This document shows, piece by piece, positions 20,338-31,801 of a stretch of 64,000 nt of DNA. Every line of letters starts with the position of its first letter. Within the stretch, counting starts at the first letter, position 1. The stretch is from contig NC_066605.1 in NCBI RefSeq assembly GCF_905475345.1, forward strand, positions 858,501 to 922,500. The letters run 5' to 3'. The translations under genes and the position numbers were made by a program. The notes under the pieces are model-generated. The model saw only the letters and a list, made by a program, of their open reading frames with translations, made no database searches and was not told the DNA's origin. Source of the stretch: Vespula vulgaris (taxonomy: Eukaryota > Arthropoda > Insecta > Hymenoptera > Vespidae).

Positions 20338-21908
20338 TTTTTCTCATACCGTGTGTTCCACCATTTTCCAACGCATTTTACGCGTCGCAACTTTTCAGAT
20401 TTAAATCGGCATAGAAAATGAAACGGCACGTAAAACAAGCGAAGAAAAATAGAACCAGACGAAAAAAGCTTTGCGAAGTAACTGACTTTTTCAAACATAA
20501 AGGTTTTTTCCTCCTCCTCGTCCTCCCCCTCCACATCCCCTCACATCTAGCGAGTCTCTTCTACATTTTAAATACTGAAAAAGTGTGTTGGTGGGGAAAG
20601 AGAGATCGGTCATTCGAAAAGTCGATTGAGTCGGATGATTGATCCTTTCATCGTCGGAATGGAAAGCCATGGAACAAAGGTTAAAGCAAACGAGCACAGC
20701 ATCGATATGGATTCCGGTCGGCGAAAAAAGGATTAGGGAGGATAGGGAGAGGGAGGGAGGAGTAAAGGATGCGGAGGAGGAGCAGATGGAAGAGGAGGTC
20801 GGAGAAAGAAGAGAGGAGGGAGAACGAAAATAAAAAAAAAAAGAGGAAGGAAAAAAAAAGAAAAAGAGAAAAAGAGAAAAACGAGAACGAGAGCCGCAAA
20901 ATATATTCCGTGACGTTACACAGTTACCCCTTTTATATTGCGCAACTTTTGACAGAGGCAATTTTTGTACGCCTTGTCGTTTTAGAATAAATCCCGACGG
21001 TAATTGCAAAAGCAACACGGAGAAACTAAATAGAAAAAGAGAGAGAGAGAGAGAGAGAGAGAAAAGAGAGAAAGAGAGGTGGAATGCGTAACGTTTGCAT
21101 AAAGTCAGCGCAATAAAAGTAGTTGTAAAAGTCAGCTGTTATAGTCGCCGTACGGCCGCCTCTCGATTTATGCTAATAGAGTCGACCGATCTACGTTTGA
21201 AGATGCTTTTCCGTTTATCGTGTGCCACCATAGAAAACTACTACGAAACTGGGCTCTCTTGCGTTACCTCGAGAGAAACTCAAAACTCTGAATCCATTGT
21301 TTTCCTTTTCTTTTTTGTTTCCGTTTTTTTTTCTTTTCCTTTCTTTCCTACTCTTTCCTTCTCCCTTATATCGCATTTCAAGTTAGTAGTTCCTAAGAAT
21401 CGTCCACGTTACGTTTGTTTTTAACTTTCTCGTACGTTCCATCCGTACCTACTTCCATCGTTCGCCAAATTTATTATTAACGATATGAAATTGTGCAAGT
21501 TCGTATTAAAAATAAAATCAAATCAAAAAGATCAAAATATCCAAATGAATTATCCTTTGGGATTAAATAAATAAATCAAGCTAGATCTTGACCATGTAAA
21601 TCATAGCGAAAAGGAGATTGCGTTTGATTAATTACAACTGATTTGTCCATCCAACGCACTACTATAAATCATTCGAATGAACTTGGGATCGTAGGGAAGA
21701 AGAAAGAAAGAAAAATAGAAAAACAAAGAAGGAAAGACAGAAAACAAGAAAAAGAAATCGTTTCTCGTGAAATCCTATTATATCTTCTTTCCAATTACTT
21801 TCTCCAAAATTCTTTACAAAATAATATTCCGTTCCGATATAAAACTGAAACGTCATTAAACGTTCCGACGCGTTTGCGTCGTCTAGGAAATCTACTAAGT
21901 ATCTATAG
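20334..21908. other. non-coding stretch
   Basis: A long purine-only tract (about 20730-20890), a GA run (21039-21078) and an AT-rich remainder. The 175-codon - frame at 20491-21018 runs through the purine tract and is rejected. No gene supported. Confidence 0.55.
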
Positions 21909-22099
21909 TTCGTCGAATCGTACGTACAAGTAGAAAGCACACAACCTTGGGACATTTGTTACAACCTGGACGCGATCTCGTATCGCGTGCGCGACAAAGC
22001 GAGTGGCCGCGCAAGCCTATGTATCTTCGTCGGTGAAAAATTACACGAGTACGAGTCCGTAGAGGGATGATCGATGGGGGTAGTTGCACGGCCGGTTAG
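21909..22099 (+). other. CpG-rich exon-like block ending at a strong donor
   Basis: The block is GC- and CpG-rich (several CGCG words at about 21970-22015) in an AT-rich setting and ends at a strong donor GTTAG|GTAAGC (GT at 22100). One frame (21909-22070) is open for 53 codons with no ATG and reads PWDICYNLDAISYRVRDKAS in its middle, but it stops before the donor, and so do the other two frames. It therefore fits best as a 5' non-coding or partly coding first exon, or as a CpG-rich promoter. The - strand is also open (21895-22089). Confidence 0.25.
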
Positions 22100-22150
22100 G
22101 TAAGCCCTCGTAACATCGCATCGGGAAAAACACATCGTGTGTTCGTTCTA

Positions 22151-22178
22151 CTCTCCTCTCCTCTCCTCTCCTCTCTCC
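22151..22178. repeat. (CTCTC)n pentamer repeat
   Basis: Five tandem CTCTC-type units within a longer pyrimidine tract (to about 22240). Confidence 0.92.
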
Positions 22179-22384
22179 TCCCCCACCTCCTCCTCATTCT
22201 CCTCCTTCTCCTCTTTTTCCTCCACCCCTCCCCCTCCTCCTCTCCTCGTGAAATCGATTTTTCAAGACACCGATCGCAATAGACGATCCTATATACCTAC
22301 CACATTTCTTTTCTTTTTTTTTCTTTTTTTTTTTGCTCTTCTCTATTCTTTTCCTCTCTTTTCTTTTCTTTCGATTGCTATATA

Positions 22385-22925
22385 CGTACGTATTATCAAT
22401 TATGATCAATTTTGTGAAATATCTTTTCTATTTTCTTCGCGATTTTCTTCGTGATTTCGTTGCATGATCTTTCTTCTACGATCTATATCGCAAGTTACTC
22501 AAGTGAGTATTAATCATGTAAATTATAATTCATTAATCACGATAAATTCACGAAAACAAATCTCGTCTGCTTTCTTATAAAGTTTGTTAACTTGTTCGCA
22601 TGGCTCTTGTTCCGTTCGATCCATATCATTTTCCTGTTTAATTTAAAAATATACGATACACTTATATTGTTACTTATTAATCATAATAAATATCGACAAA
22701 AATCTTTTCTACTTCGTCGTGATATTTTCTAAAACCTACTTCGCATTATTCTATAATTTGTATACTTAACTTAAAAAAAAAAAAACTGTAGTAATTATAT
22801 CATAATTCATTTAATTACGAGACAAATCTCGAGAAAAATCTGTTCTACTTTGCCGAGATACTTTATAACTTCCTTGCATGACTCTTGTTCTACGATATAT
22901 ATGTATATAACATTTAAGTATCAAG
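22385..22925. repeat. four diverged tandem copies of a ~138-bp unit
   Basis: A module recurs four times: an ATAAT/AATTA start, then GA-AAAATCTTTTCTACTT-like sequence, CGTCGTGATATTTT-like sequence, then GCATGRCTCTTGTTCTACG-like sequence. Unit ends fall near 22489, 22627, 22763 and 22903, giving spacings of 138, 136 and 140 bp. Copies differ at many positions, so the array is old. No open frame is conserved between copies. Confidence 0.75.
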
Positions 22926-23116
22926 ATGATAAATAATGTATATATGTATCTACATAAAGGAGTTGCAAAGGATCGATCGATCATCAAGAACAGATGTCCT
23001 TCTTCTTATCTACGTAGAGAATGAAGGAAAAAAAATTGAGTGTCCACTTTCATCGCCTGAAATCGACGTTTACGTTCGACCAGATAATAAAAGGGAACTC
23101 TCTTTCTCTTTCTCTT

Positions 23117-23142
23117 CCCCCCCCCCCCTCTCTCTCTCTCTC
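23117..23142. repeat. C12 homopolymer joined to (CT)n
   Basis: Twelve Cs (23117-23128), the longest C run noticed, followed by seven CT units. The CT side is continuous with upstream pyrimidine. Confidence 0.95.
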
Positions 23143-23361
23143 TTTCTAACAATGTTATCATAAGCACGGAAGGATCGTTTTGCTTCTCTTATCGGATTTC
23201 CCTTGGAGAGATATCCGAACACTCGCTGTTCTCCGATCGAGATTCTCCTCGTTCTACGGTTTCCATGGTGCTGCTAAGGGGAGAACTCGCGGCCACGAGC
23301 GAGGAAATTGAATTTTCCTCTTTAATTAAGCTACCAAACGATAGAACGAAGAATAAGAAGA

Positions 23362-23393
23362 AAGGAAGGAAGGAAGGAAGGAAGGAAGGAAGG
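23362..23393. repeat. (GGAA)n microsatellite
   Basis: About eight GGAA units. Confidence 0.95.
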
Positions 23394-25059
23394 CACTTGA
23401 TACGTTAAAATTTCGAAATCTTAACAAGTATGAAACGTTTCTAACAAGTTCATCTTAATTTCTTATAATTTCCTTTCTTCTTTTTTTCTTTTTTTTTTTT
23501 TTAATCTTTTCTACAAATTTTATTAGCAAGGACTCGTCCTGTCCGATTGAAACTTAATCGTAACGATTAAATTTAATCAAATCGAAATTATCACGCAAAT
23601 GATTCCAAACGCTTTCGAGTTAGCCCAATTTTCGAGAGATCAAATAATTGATTAATTTCAAATAAGATTTCAATGGGAATGATTAATCGAACTCTTGAGA
23701 TTTCTTAAAATATATGAACTTTCGGGCTAAGAAAATCGAATTCTTTTTTTTTTTTTCTTTTTTTTCCCCTTTTTTCCTTTCCTTTCCTTTTATCCTTCCT
23801 TCCTTTTCGAAGATCAAAGAACGCATTTTCTGGCTCGAGACATCGGTGAGAGTAAAGAGGGTTAAAAAGTTGGGAACCTTGGAGGAGGACACAACGACTA
23901 TAGACGTGGGAGAGTTTGCCAAAATCCTTTCTGGCTTGGCAAGGAATGAGCTTGAACGAGACGATGTCTCCCATCGTTAATCGTATTCGTTGTTCCATCT
24001 CACTCACTCACTCTCTCTCTCTCTTGCTTTACTTTGTCATTTTTTAAGCAAATCGTACTAATTAAATAAGAGAAAAATTAAAAAATTCAAATCATTCGGT
24101 AAAATAAATGAAGTAATCAAATCTGACGTTTAATATCCGAACCTTCCACGTGATTTGACAGCTCAACCTGTGACAGGGCTATAGAGCTTTCACTAATATT
24201 CGAGAAAAGTGAATCGGCGAGAGAGTGACGAGTAGATCGTAATTTCATTGTTAATTAAACTACGATCAAAGTTCAATTACTTTGGACGATCTTGTGATAA
24301 ACGACTACGACGACGACGAAGACGGCGCTAACGTCTTTTTATGAATGCCTTACAGAGCTCTCCTTGTGATTCCACTTTATCTTTCGACTTTCCGATAACT
24401 TATCTTTTACCCTCTCTTTTCTTTCTTTCTTTTTCCTTTTTTTTTTTTTACTGAAGCTCGACAGATTTTCCCCTCCCCAATCGAACGTATACATATAAGT
24501 ATATATATCTTTTTCTCGTTATCTCCTACCTTCCCTATGTCAGGAAAAAGATTACAAAATTACACCTGGATCTCTAACGTACGTACATACACTTACATTT
24601 ATTTTCTAATAACAATAATAAAAATTTACGAAAATAAACGAGATACGTAGACGCACGTATTGAAAAAAAAAAATAAATAAAAATAAAGCAAGTTTGATTA
24701 GAAGGAAATTATAAAATGATATAATGATTAAAGTAATGTTATAAATTTTGTCTTCGATCAAAATCGTTCCCTATATAATACATACGTCCACTTTTATTTT
24801 GTAAACCTATAATATTCCATAGATATATGAAATAGAAGAAAATTTTTCTACGATATTAAACGAATGATGTCAATAAAAGCAAATAAAATGTCTTTTTAAA
24901 TGAAATCGTTTGTTCGGGTCGCGTGGCAATGAGTGTATTATCAAATCGTACGGAGAATTTACCAGAGTGAATTGAAATCGATGGCCATTCATAGGGAAAT
25001 AAAGGTTCGCAGTGAGAAGGGTTTAATAATCCGATCTGGTTTGACGAGTTTAAATCTCT

Positions 25060-25065
<6 letters not shown>
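23394..25065. other. non-coding stretch
   Basis: T-rich tracts (about 23475-23510 and 23740-23800) are followed by a unique patch (23815-23980) open on both strands; the + reading includes RVKKLGTLEEDTTTIDVGEF. No good splice pair, so no gene is called. An ACG-rich patch lies at 24305-24330. The remainder is AT-rich and featureless. Confidence 0.45.
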
Positions 25066-25092
<27 letters not shown>

Positions 25093-25093
25093 T
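25066..25093. repeat. (CT)n microsatellite
   Basis: About 14 CT units just downstream (on the - strand) of the exon candidate at 25113-25235. Confidence 0.95.
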
Positions 25094-25112
25094 TACGCAC
25101 ACACATACATAC

Positions 25113-25235
25113 GTAAAAGGCAAGGTTCACCCCCGCATCCTGGCCACGTTCATTGCACAGCGCATCTTGAATACCGTCTGGCGACGACGATTGCCGCTGC
25201 CACTTCGTACTCTCGCCGTCGTATTGTGGCTGCAC
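25113..25235 (-). CDS. candidate 123-bp in-phase exon (unknown protein)
   Basis: On the - strand a long pyrimidine tract of CTTT/CCTT words ends in GTCGCGCAG, then 41 codons are open up to TTTTAC|GTATGT, a consensus-grade donor. The peptide starts VQPQYDGESTKWQRQSSSPD and continues to ...GVNLAFY. Third positions are mostly G or C, in contrast to the flanking AT-rich DNA. The length is divisible by three and both boundaries fall between codons, as in cassette exons. No domain is recognised; composition (Gln, Ser, Asp, Gly) suggests a disordered linker. The + frame is open too but lacks splice sites. In phase with 36960-37024 upstream. Confidence 0.4.
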
Positions 25236-26143
25236 CTGCGCGACCAACGACAAAGAAGGAAGGAAAGAAAGAAATAAAGAAAGAAAGAAAGAAAATAGAA
25301 AAGGAGAAGAAAGCAAAACGCGTAGCTCGTACAAAAGACGAGAATGGTTTAAAGAAAGAACGCTTTAAAAGTCTTAAGAGAATCCTACGAATCGAGAGAG
25401 GATAGTGGGGGTGGTGGATGATCGAGAAGAGGGGGTGGAAGAGTCGCGTTTCTCTTAAACAGCTGCTTCGTACACGTTTCTTAGATCGCGATCAGAAGGA
25501 TTAAAAAAATATAAAGACTTTAACGACAATAAATAATGAGAATATCACGATGTATTATAAGGTAATCTTAATATATATTAGAAAAGGTCGTAGAGAACTT
25601 TCGTTTTTTCTTATTCGTAAATAAGAAAGTTCGACTTTGTCTAAATTCACTCAATGGATTAACGAATTTCTTATAATTACAATGATATCTATTCGTGAAT
25701 AAATAATAAAAAATGCATTGCGACTAACTGCAGATTAATCGATGAAATTATTTAAGACATTTCCGAGAACGAAGAAGAAGCATGAAAATTTCCTATCACT
25801 TCGAATTTACTTTGTATAGATCTTTATATACTTACTTATGTATACATCTATGTCTGTATCTATGTAACAGCGATAAAAAAAAATCACTATGAAGATTAAT
25901 AAAGTGAAAAGAGGGGATATATATACATATATCTATGTATGTATACACGTGAGTAAAGGAAAGGTTGCGCATCTTTTGGATTTCGATGAAGAGAAGAACC
26001 AGTCCAAGTGGCAAGCAATTTGCAAAAGTGCATATCGAGACTCGTCCATCTTGAAATGAAAAGGGTTGCTCGCCTTCAGCTTGAAACCGAGCAGTTCCTC
26101 CACCTTTTTCGCGTCTGATCTTTTCGCGAGCTCGACCTTCGAG
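25236..26143. other. non-coding stretch
   Basis: Purine tract (the acceptor tract of the - strand candidate, to about 25315), a G-rich patch at 25405-25440 (GTGGGGGTGGTGG) and AT-rich DNA with a TATA-rich patch near 25915-25945. No gene supported. Confidence 0.5.
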
Positions 26144-26190
26144 CTTTCTCTCTTTCTCTTTCTCTTTCTCTTTCTCTTTTCCTCTTTCTC
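26144..26190. repeat. (TTTCTC)n hexamer repeat
   Basis: About seven tandem TTTCTC units with one variant. Confidence 0.92.
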
Positions 26191-26216
26191 TGCGGTCGAC
26201 GAACGGCCGCCAACGT

Positions 26217-26399
26217 ATGGAGGAGAAAGGGGATGAAGAGCCAGACGAGGTTCGCGTTAATCAGGAAATGCCTCCACGTCGAACTTTACGAACTCTGCGT
26301 CACGAATCCATATTCGAGTCTCGAATCAAACTGATTGTCATAACGATAGAATCTCGATTATTTTCAAAATCGTATCTAATTGAACCATCGTACGATTAA
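26217..26399 (+). CDS. candidate short ORF, acidic then basic
   Basis: ATG at 26217 (context CAACGTATGG) opens 60 codons to TAA. It starts MEEKGDEEPDEVRVNQEMPP and turns Arg/Ile-rich. It follows a pyrimidine-rich tract and lies in a non-repetitive, GC-richer patch (26190-26340). No known family, no splice support. By length alone such frames occur by chance in this window. Confidence 0.15.
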   Translation: MEEKGDEEPDEVRVNQEMPPRRTLRTLRHESIFESRIKLIVITIESRLFSKSYLIEPSYD

Positions 26400-26739
26400 T
26401 TAATCATATAAAATTTATATAATATTTTCCAATATTTGTGAATCAATTTTTTTTCATTTTTATTTCTTTCTTATTTCTTTTTTTTTTTTTTTACTTCCTT
26501 CGAACGAAACGACGAATCGAAATTACGTATAAGAACGTGCAAATTTTGATGCAATAGAAAAATAAAAAAAAAAAAAACTGTGCCGAATATTAAATAATTC
26601 ATTTCTTTTAGACCGAAATAAGATTTACATTAGCAGATCAATTTCATATCTTCAATATTATTCTATTAAACAAAACGATGGATCATTTAGTTTTCTGAGA
26701 AATTGGAATCGGTCGACAGGTCAGCAAGTGAACGATCGA

Positions 26740-26990
26740 TAGCTCGACAGAACGATTATGCACGAAACAGTTATCCTTATCGAGAATCGTGATCGGAACA
26801 CGCGAAAGCATCGACCAAAGATGTCATGGGACAACGATTAATCCTCTGGTTGTTCTCTTGTATGCGTTTGTATGCACTCGTGTCACGCTGAACACGACAC
26901 CTTTGTTCATAGTATAAACAAAAGTCCGAGCAAGCCCTGCGAACCTGTCAAAGTGAATCGTTACAAATGAGCCACGTATAAAGCTAGCAA
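26740..26990. promoter_or_regulatory. possible conserved non-coding block
   Basis: Some 250 bp of balanced, repeat-free sequence containing GATTAATCC (K50 homeodomain type), CCTTTGTTC (Sox type) and TATAAACAAAA (forkhead type) between 26830 and 26935. No frame looks coding. Motif clustering is read directly; regulatory function is inference. Confidence 0.25.
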
Positions 26991-28839
26991 CCTAATCGTC
27001 TTATCTTCATTTCCATTATCTGTTACATGCAATACACTACTTTACTTTTATATATTCATTGATAATAAACATTATAAATAACAGTTACGATATTATAATC
27101 GAACATTGAATATTAATCGAATCGTTAAAAAAGAAAATTTATACGCATATCGATAGAAACGATATTAATAATTTTCAAATCAAAAAAGATTACGTATTAA
27201 AGACGGTTAAAAATTTCATGAGAGTAAAACCGTGTCTAATGAACACCCGAAGCACTGTGAACGAATAGGATTTAATCCTAATAAATAGCAACGATTATGA
27301 ACGCTGTATACCGCATTATCTTAATAATTACAAAAAAAAAAGAATAAATCTAATTTATCGATATTCTACGATATAATCGATTTCTTCAAATGAGACACAT
27401 CCTGTCCTTATTTAAAAGATGATTTCCATTTAATTCGAATCTCGATGGAAACGATTGAATTCTTCTAAGATCGAAGACCAAGAAAACTTGACTACTATCC
27501 GTTTCTTGCTGTCTTTGTCATCCGGAAGACGCACATCGGACGACGTCCCGTCCGTCCGTTCGTTCGTTTTCCACCATGAATTACTACGATAACGAGGATC
27601 CGACGGAGACAAAAAGAAAAAAAAAAGAAACACAGAAAAAAAAGCAGAAAGAGAGGAAGAGAGAAAAAGAGAGAAAAAGAGAAAGATAGAAAAAAGAGAC
27701 GACGCAACGAGGCGACTTCGTAACTGCGCGTTTCCTACGATGATGCCATTAAGCCAACCGGTTCGTTCTCACGGGCCGTTAATATAGCGAATGTTTGTGC
27801 GACGTTGTTTCAAGCAAGCCGGTGAAAGAGAGAGAAAGAGAGAGAAGAGAGGAAGAATCTTATAGTTTCCTCTCTTTCTTTCTTTCTATCTCTCTTTCTC
27901 TTCCTTTTTCTCTTTCTTTCTTTCTTTCTTTCTTTCTATCTTCCGTTCCTTCCATGCTAATGGTGTTTCTCTCAAGCCAAGCTGTGTTTACCGCATAAGC
28001 TAATTAGAATTTTAATACTTAATACAAATTATGATTTGAATTGGAACAAATTATTAAATTCTATCCACCGACGCATTAGAATGAGTTTATTAATTAATTG
28101 CTATCAATAGAAATATCTCTTAAAGTTGAAAATATGGAAAGAATTGTTGACACTTAAAAATTAATCCAATCTGATTCAATAAATAGATTAAATATCTTAC
28201 GCGTCAACGTATCATAGAGCGAACTTATTTCGAACTAGATATGAATAAAAAAATGTGAATTTCGAACGGGTACGAATTAGACAGCTTTTGGCATCGTAGC
28301 CAAAGTCTTATTGTTAGCTTAGAAGAATCTAAATGCGTTTTCTCGATCTATATTTGTAAAAAAGAAAAGAAAAGAAAAAAGAAGAAAATAAAAAAAAAGA
28401 AAAAAAAAGTTAACCATATTTTCGAGTCTAACGAATCGAAATTACGAATCAATTTTATCATTTCTTTTTCTTTTTTTTTTTAATATTATAAACTATGCTA
28501 CGAAAATGCATACTGTCGTGCGCAATCTTATATTTCTAAAATAACCCGAGAGAAAAAGAAAAACGGAAAAAGAAAGAGAAAACGATAACGACGAAGTCGG
28601 CATCGAATGTTTATTATTACTTCTACTCCAAATAACGTCGATCGAGTCTTCCACACGAATACTCATGCATGAAATAACTCCATACGTGAATTAATTCGAG
28701 CGTGGATGCTCTTTGAATGCTGAACTGAACGACGGCTACGTCATAATTCGGATATCAGGTTTGCACGAATATCCAAATCCATGTATCTGCGTTTGCTATC
28801 TATATGAGAGTCGGAGAGAGAAAGACAACGAAAGAGAAT

Positions 28840-28845
<6 letters not shown>
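26991..28845. other. AT-rich non-coding stretch
   Basis: No coding signal. Purine tract at 27610-27700, CTTT-rich tract at 27865-27945, A-rich at 28360-28410. A unique patch near 27480-27590 contains CGTCCGTCCGTTCGTTCG. Confidence 0.55.

Positions 28846-28915
<70 letters not shown>
28846..28915. repeat. (GA)n microsatellite, about 70 bp
   Basis: About 35 uninterrupted GA units. Confidence 0.98.
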
Positions 28916-28918
<3 letters not shown>

Positions 28919-29485
28919 AGTGAGAGAGAAGATTCAGCCAGAAATTATGTCGGCCAGTAGGGTAGCCGAATATCGCAGTGGCTTTCGACCGCGTTTCAGC
29001 ATAATATTCACACAGTTATAATCGTTCTCTATCCGTGAAATATATCAAGACCAATCTCCAATTGAAATTTTCCTACAAAAGGCACGTACGGAATCTAATA
29101 ACTCTTATACTCATTTCACGTTTAACGAACAACGATAGTTTTTAATGAACGTTGAATGATTTACAGGCTTTCCTTGTTTTTCCAATTGCTTCCATTATAT
29201 CTATCCATTGTATCTATTATATCTTATCTAACTATTAATTGATTCAATTGTAACAATAATCCAATTAATATAAACCCGTCGTCTCTTCATAAAAATCGAC
29301 GTTTCAAATATTTATTTGATTAATAATGAAACTAACTTTTCTCTTTCTTCTTAAAGCCCCGAATAAAGGTCGAATAAAATTTAACTGGAAGAATGAAACG
29401 AAAAGAGATAGAAGAAAAGATATAAAAAATAAATAAATAAATAAAACTAGTAAAGTAACGTATCGTAAACTATCTAATACCTTCC

Positions 29486-29517
<32 letters not shown>

Positions 29518-30163
29518 CTACATATATATATGTACGTAATTTATTAAATTTAACAAAGAGTTGACGTCCTATGGTCCGCTCGTTTCGGGCTCGTGCTTGG
29601 CGATGAAATATATATATCGGTTAGACGCTTACCCCCAACGTGATTTATCTCAACGTCTCCTCCTTTTCTTCTTTATCGTTTTCCTCCACGTTTTCCAGCG
29701 AAAGACGAAAGACGAGAAACTAGAGAGATAGAAAACTGGCTAGCCACGAGCTAACTTACCTAGCGAGAGAATTCACTAGCTCGCACGTTTACGCGCCAAC
29801 GCTTCGGCGTTTGCTTGTTTAACTTGGATATGAGTTACGAGAGGAGTTGCAGAGATGCGGATGGGGGTTGAAAGACGAGTAGAGGAAGAAAAGGAGGAGA
29901 AAGAGAAAGAGAAAGAGAGTAAGAAGAAACTGAAACCTTCCGTTGTGTTACTTCGTTTCCCGGCCAGACTTCATAACGCATTTCTTCCTCTACCATCTCT
30001 GTCTTTCTCTCTGTCTTTCTCTCTCTCTTTTTCTCTTTCTCTTTCTATCTCCCGTCTAACATAAGATCGACTCGTGTTATTACTTCGACTCCAAAGAGAA
30101 ACAAACAGTTCGACGACTTCTGGATTACGCGCAGACCGTTCAATCTCCGCACAGACTTCCTTC
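28916..30163. other. non-coding stretch
   Basis: AT-rich DNA with a TA repeat (29486-29532). On the - strand a consensus donor CTAG|GTAAGTT sits at about 29758-29766, preceded by a short GC-rich patch, but the frames close at the donor. It may be a non-coding exon edge or chance. Confidence 0.45.
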
Positions 30164-30202
30164 CTCTCTCTCCTCTCCTTTCCTCTCCTCTCCTCTCCTC
30201 CC
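30164..30202. repeat. (CTCCT)n pentamer repeat
   Basis: Six to seven tandem pentamers, one with a TTTCC variant. Confidence 0.92.
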
Positions 30203-30332
30203 TTCTCCACCTTCTCTTTCTCTCTTTCTCTTTCTCTCTGCAATGTTTTTCGAAATCGTTAAAGATCGTTATACTCGGTTAATGTCCGTTCTTACGCATG
30301 CTTTGATGTTTCTGGTCGGCTTTGATATTTTC

Positions 30333-30730
30333 GTATACGTAAGATAAATTTAGAAACTAATCCATATATTAAACTGTACAACTAACGCATAATAAGTCCT
30401 AGAAAAAAAAATGTTGTTACAATAACATACGCATGTAGCTAATACCGTTTGTTTGTACGATCTAATTATGACCTTCGTACGTACGTACGTAGAAATATTT
30501 TTCTGACGCATTAAAATTTGCAGGATACGTTAAATAAATTTAAGAACTAATCCATATATTAAACTGTATAACTAACGCATAATAAATCCTAGAAAAAAAT
30601 ATTGTTACAATAACATACGCATGTAGCTAATATTGTTTGTTCGTACGATCTAATTATGTCCTTGCTATCTGTGTACGTAAAAATATCTCTGTGACGCATT
30701 AAAATTTGCAGGATACGTTAAATAAATTCT
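30333..30730. repeat. tandem duplication, 188-190 bp unit, two full copies plus a partial third
   Basis: Unit 1 is 30333-30522, unit 2 is 30523-30710, and a third copy starts at 30711 and is lost after about 20 bp. Long identical stretches include ACTAATCCATATATTAAACT, AACTAACGCATAATAA, ACAATAACATACGCATGTAG and GACGCATTAAAATTTGCAGG. The two copies match at most positions with a few single-base gaps. A faint partial copy lies before 30333. There is no conserved open frame, so it is an ordinary non-coding segment that duplicated fairly recently. Confidence 0.92.
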
Positions 30731-31100
30731 TAAAAAACAAAAAAAAAAGAAAAGAAGCATTAATATAAACGTTAACACTCGTTGACACGAGATATTTGCT
30801 TATACTTTCCTTACGTTAATAATAACAAATAAGGAAAAAATATTCTTAATCTTATTCGTTTCGCATAAATGAATTATATAGTAGAAATATTCGGAATATA
30901 AGTAGAATATAGATAGAGAAAATGAAGGCTGAGCGTGTAGGTAATCGCTTGAAATATACGGAGTAAGCGTCAATTATATTCTGTACGGGATAATACAGCT
31001 TCCAGCTATGTCCCCCATACTCGTTCTACAGGTGGGATGGTGTATCGCACTAGTATCGGAGGAAAACGCTTTCGGCGATTCTGTCCAGAGAAAGAGCGAG

Positions 31101-31112
<12 letters not shown>

Positions 31113-31144
<32 letters not shown>
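31113..31144. repeat. (GA)n microsatellite
   Basis: About 16 GA units with a GAAA interruption upstream. Confidence 0.93.
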
Positions 31145-31147
<3 letters not shown>

Positions 31148-31801
31148 TAAAAGTAACAAGGTCAGGAAACGTATTAAATAATCTGACAAATTTGTACTCT
31201 TTGAAAAAAATCTTAAATATAAAAGCAAAAAATAAAAACGAACTTAATTAATTAACGATGAGATTCTCTAATAAATAGTTCGATCAATCGAAATATTACT
31301 TACGTGAGTCTTCTTGTTGAAAAATTCTGAGGAAATTATAATCGAAGAGAGAGAAACTCCAAGACGTGCGATCTCCACAGTGTCCCGATCGGTACTGCCT
31401 TACATCGAAGAACTTCAAGGGCAATGACGAGAGGTCAAACGAAAACGAAGGACCGATCAATGACTTTGTTTGGATAGAGTCGTGTGTGTACTTATGAGTA
31501 ATGTAAGCACGTACTATTATATATACATATATATAAATACCTAGTAGATCAGGTTACCTTTATGTAAACAATATGATTTATCGATCCAAATTATTTTCTA
31601 TGCTTTGTTATTACGTATAAATCATATGCGTAACACACGCGCACGTACGTAAATTTTTTTCTTTTGTTTCTTTTTCATTTTTATATATCGTATCATATGC
31701 GTTTCGTGAAATAAAATGTTCAAATGGAATAAAAGATACCGTTGAATCTTTTTCTTGAATTCAACTCGTTTTAAATCGTTTTCACATTTTTACTTTCGAC
31801 C
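31145..31801. other. AT-rich non-coding stretch
   Basis: No coding signal or notable repeat; a TA-rich patch lies near 31518-31540. Confidence 0.55.

Noticed and set aside
20491..21018. 175-codon - strand open frame
   Set aside because: Derived from a long purine tract read as Phe/Ser/Leu.
29740..29830. - strand exon before a consensus GTAAGTT donor
   Set aside because: The usable frame ends in TAG exactly at the donor and the others close earlier; only a non-coding exon would fit.
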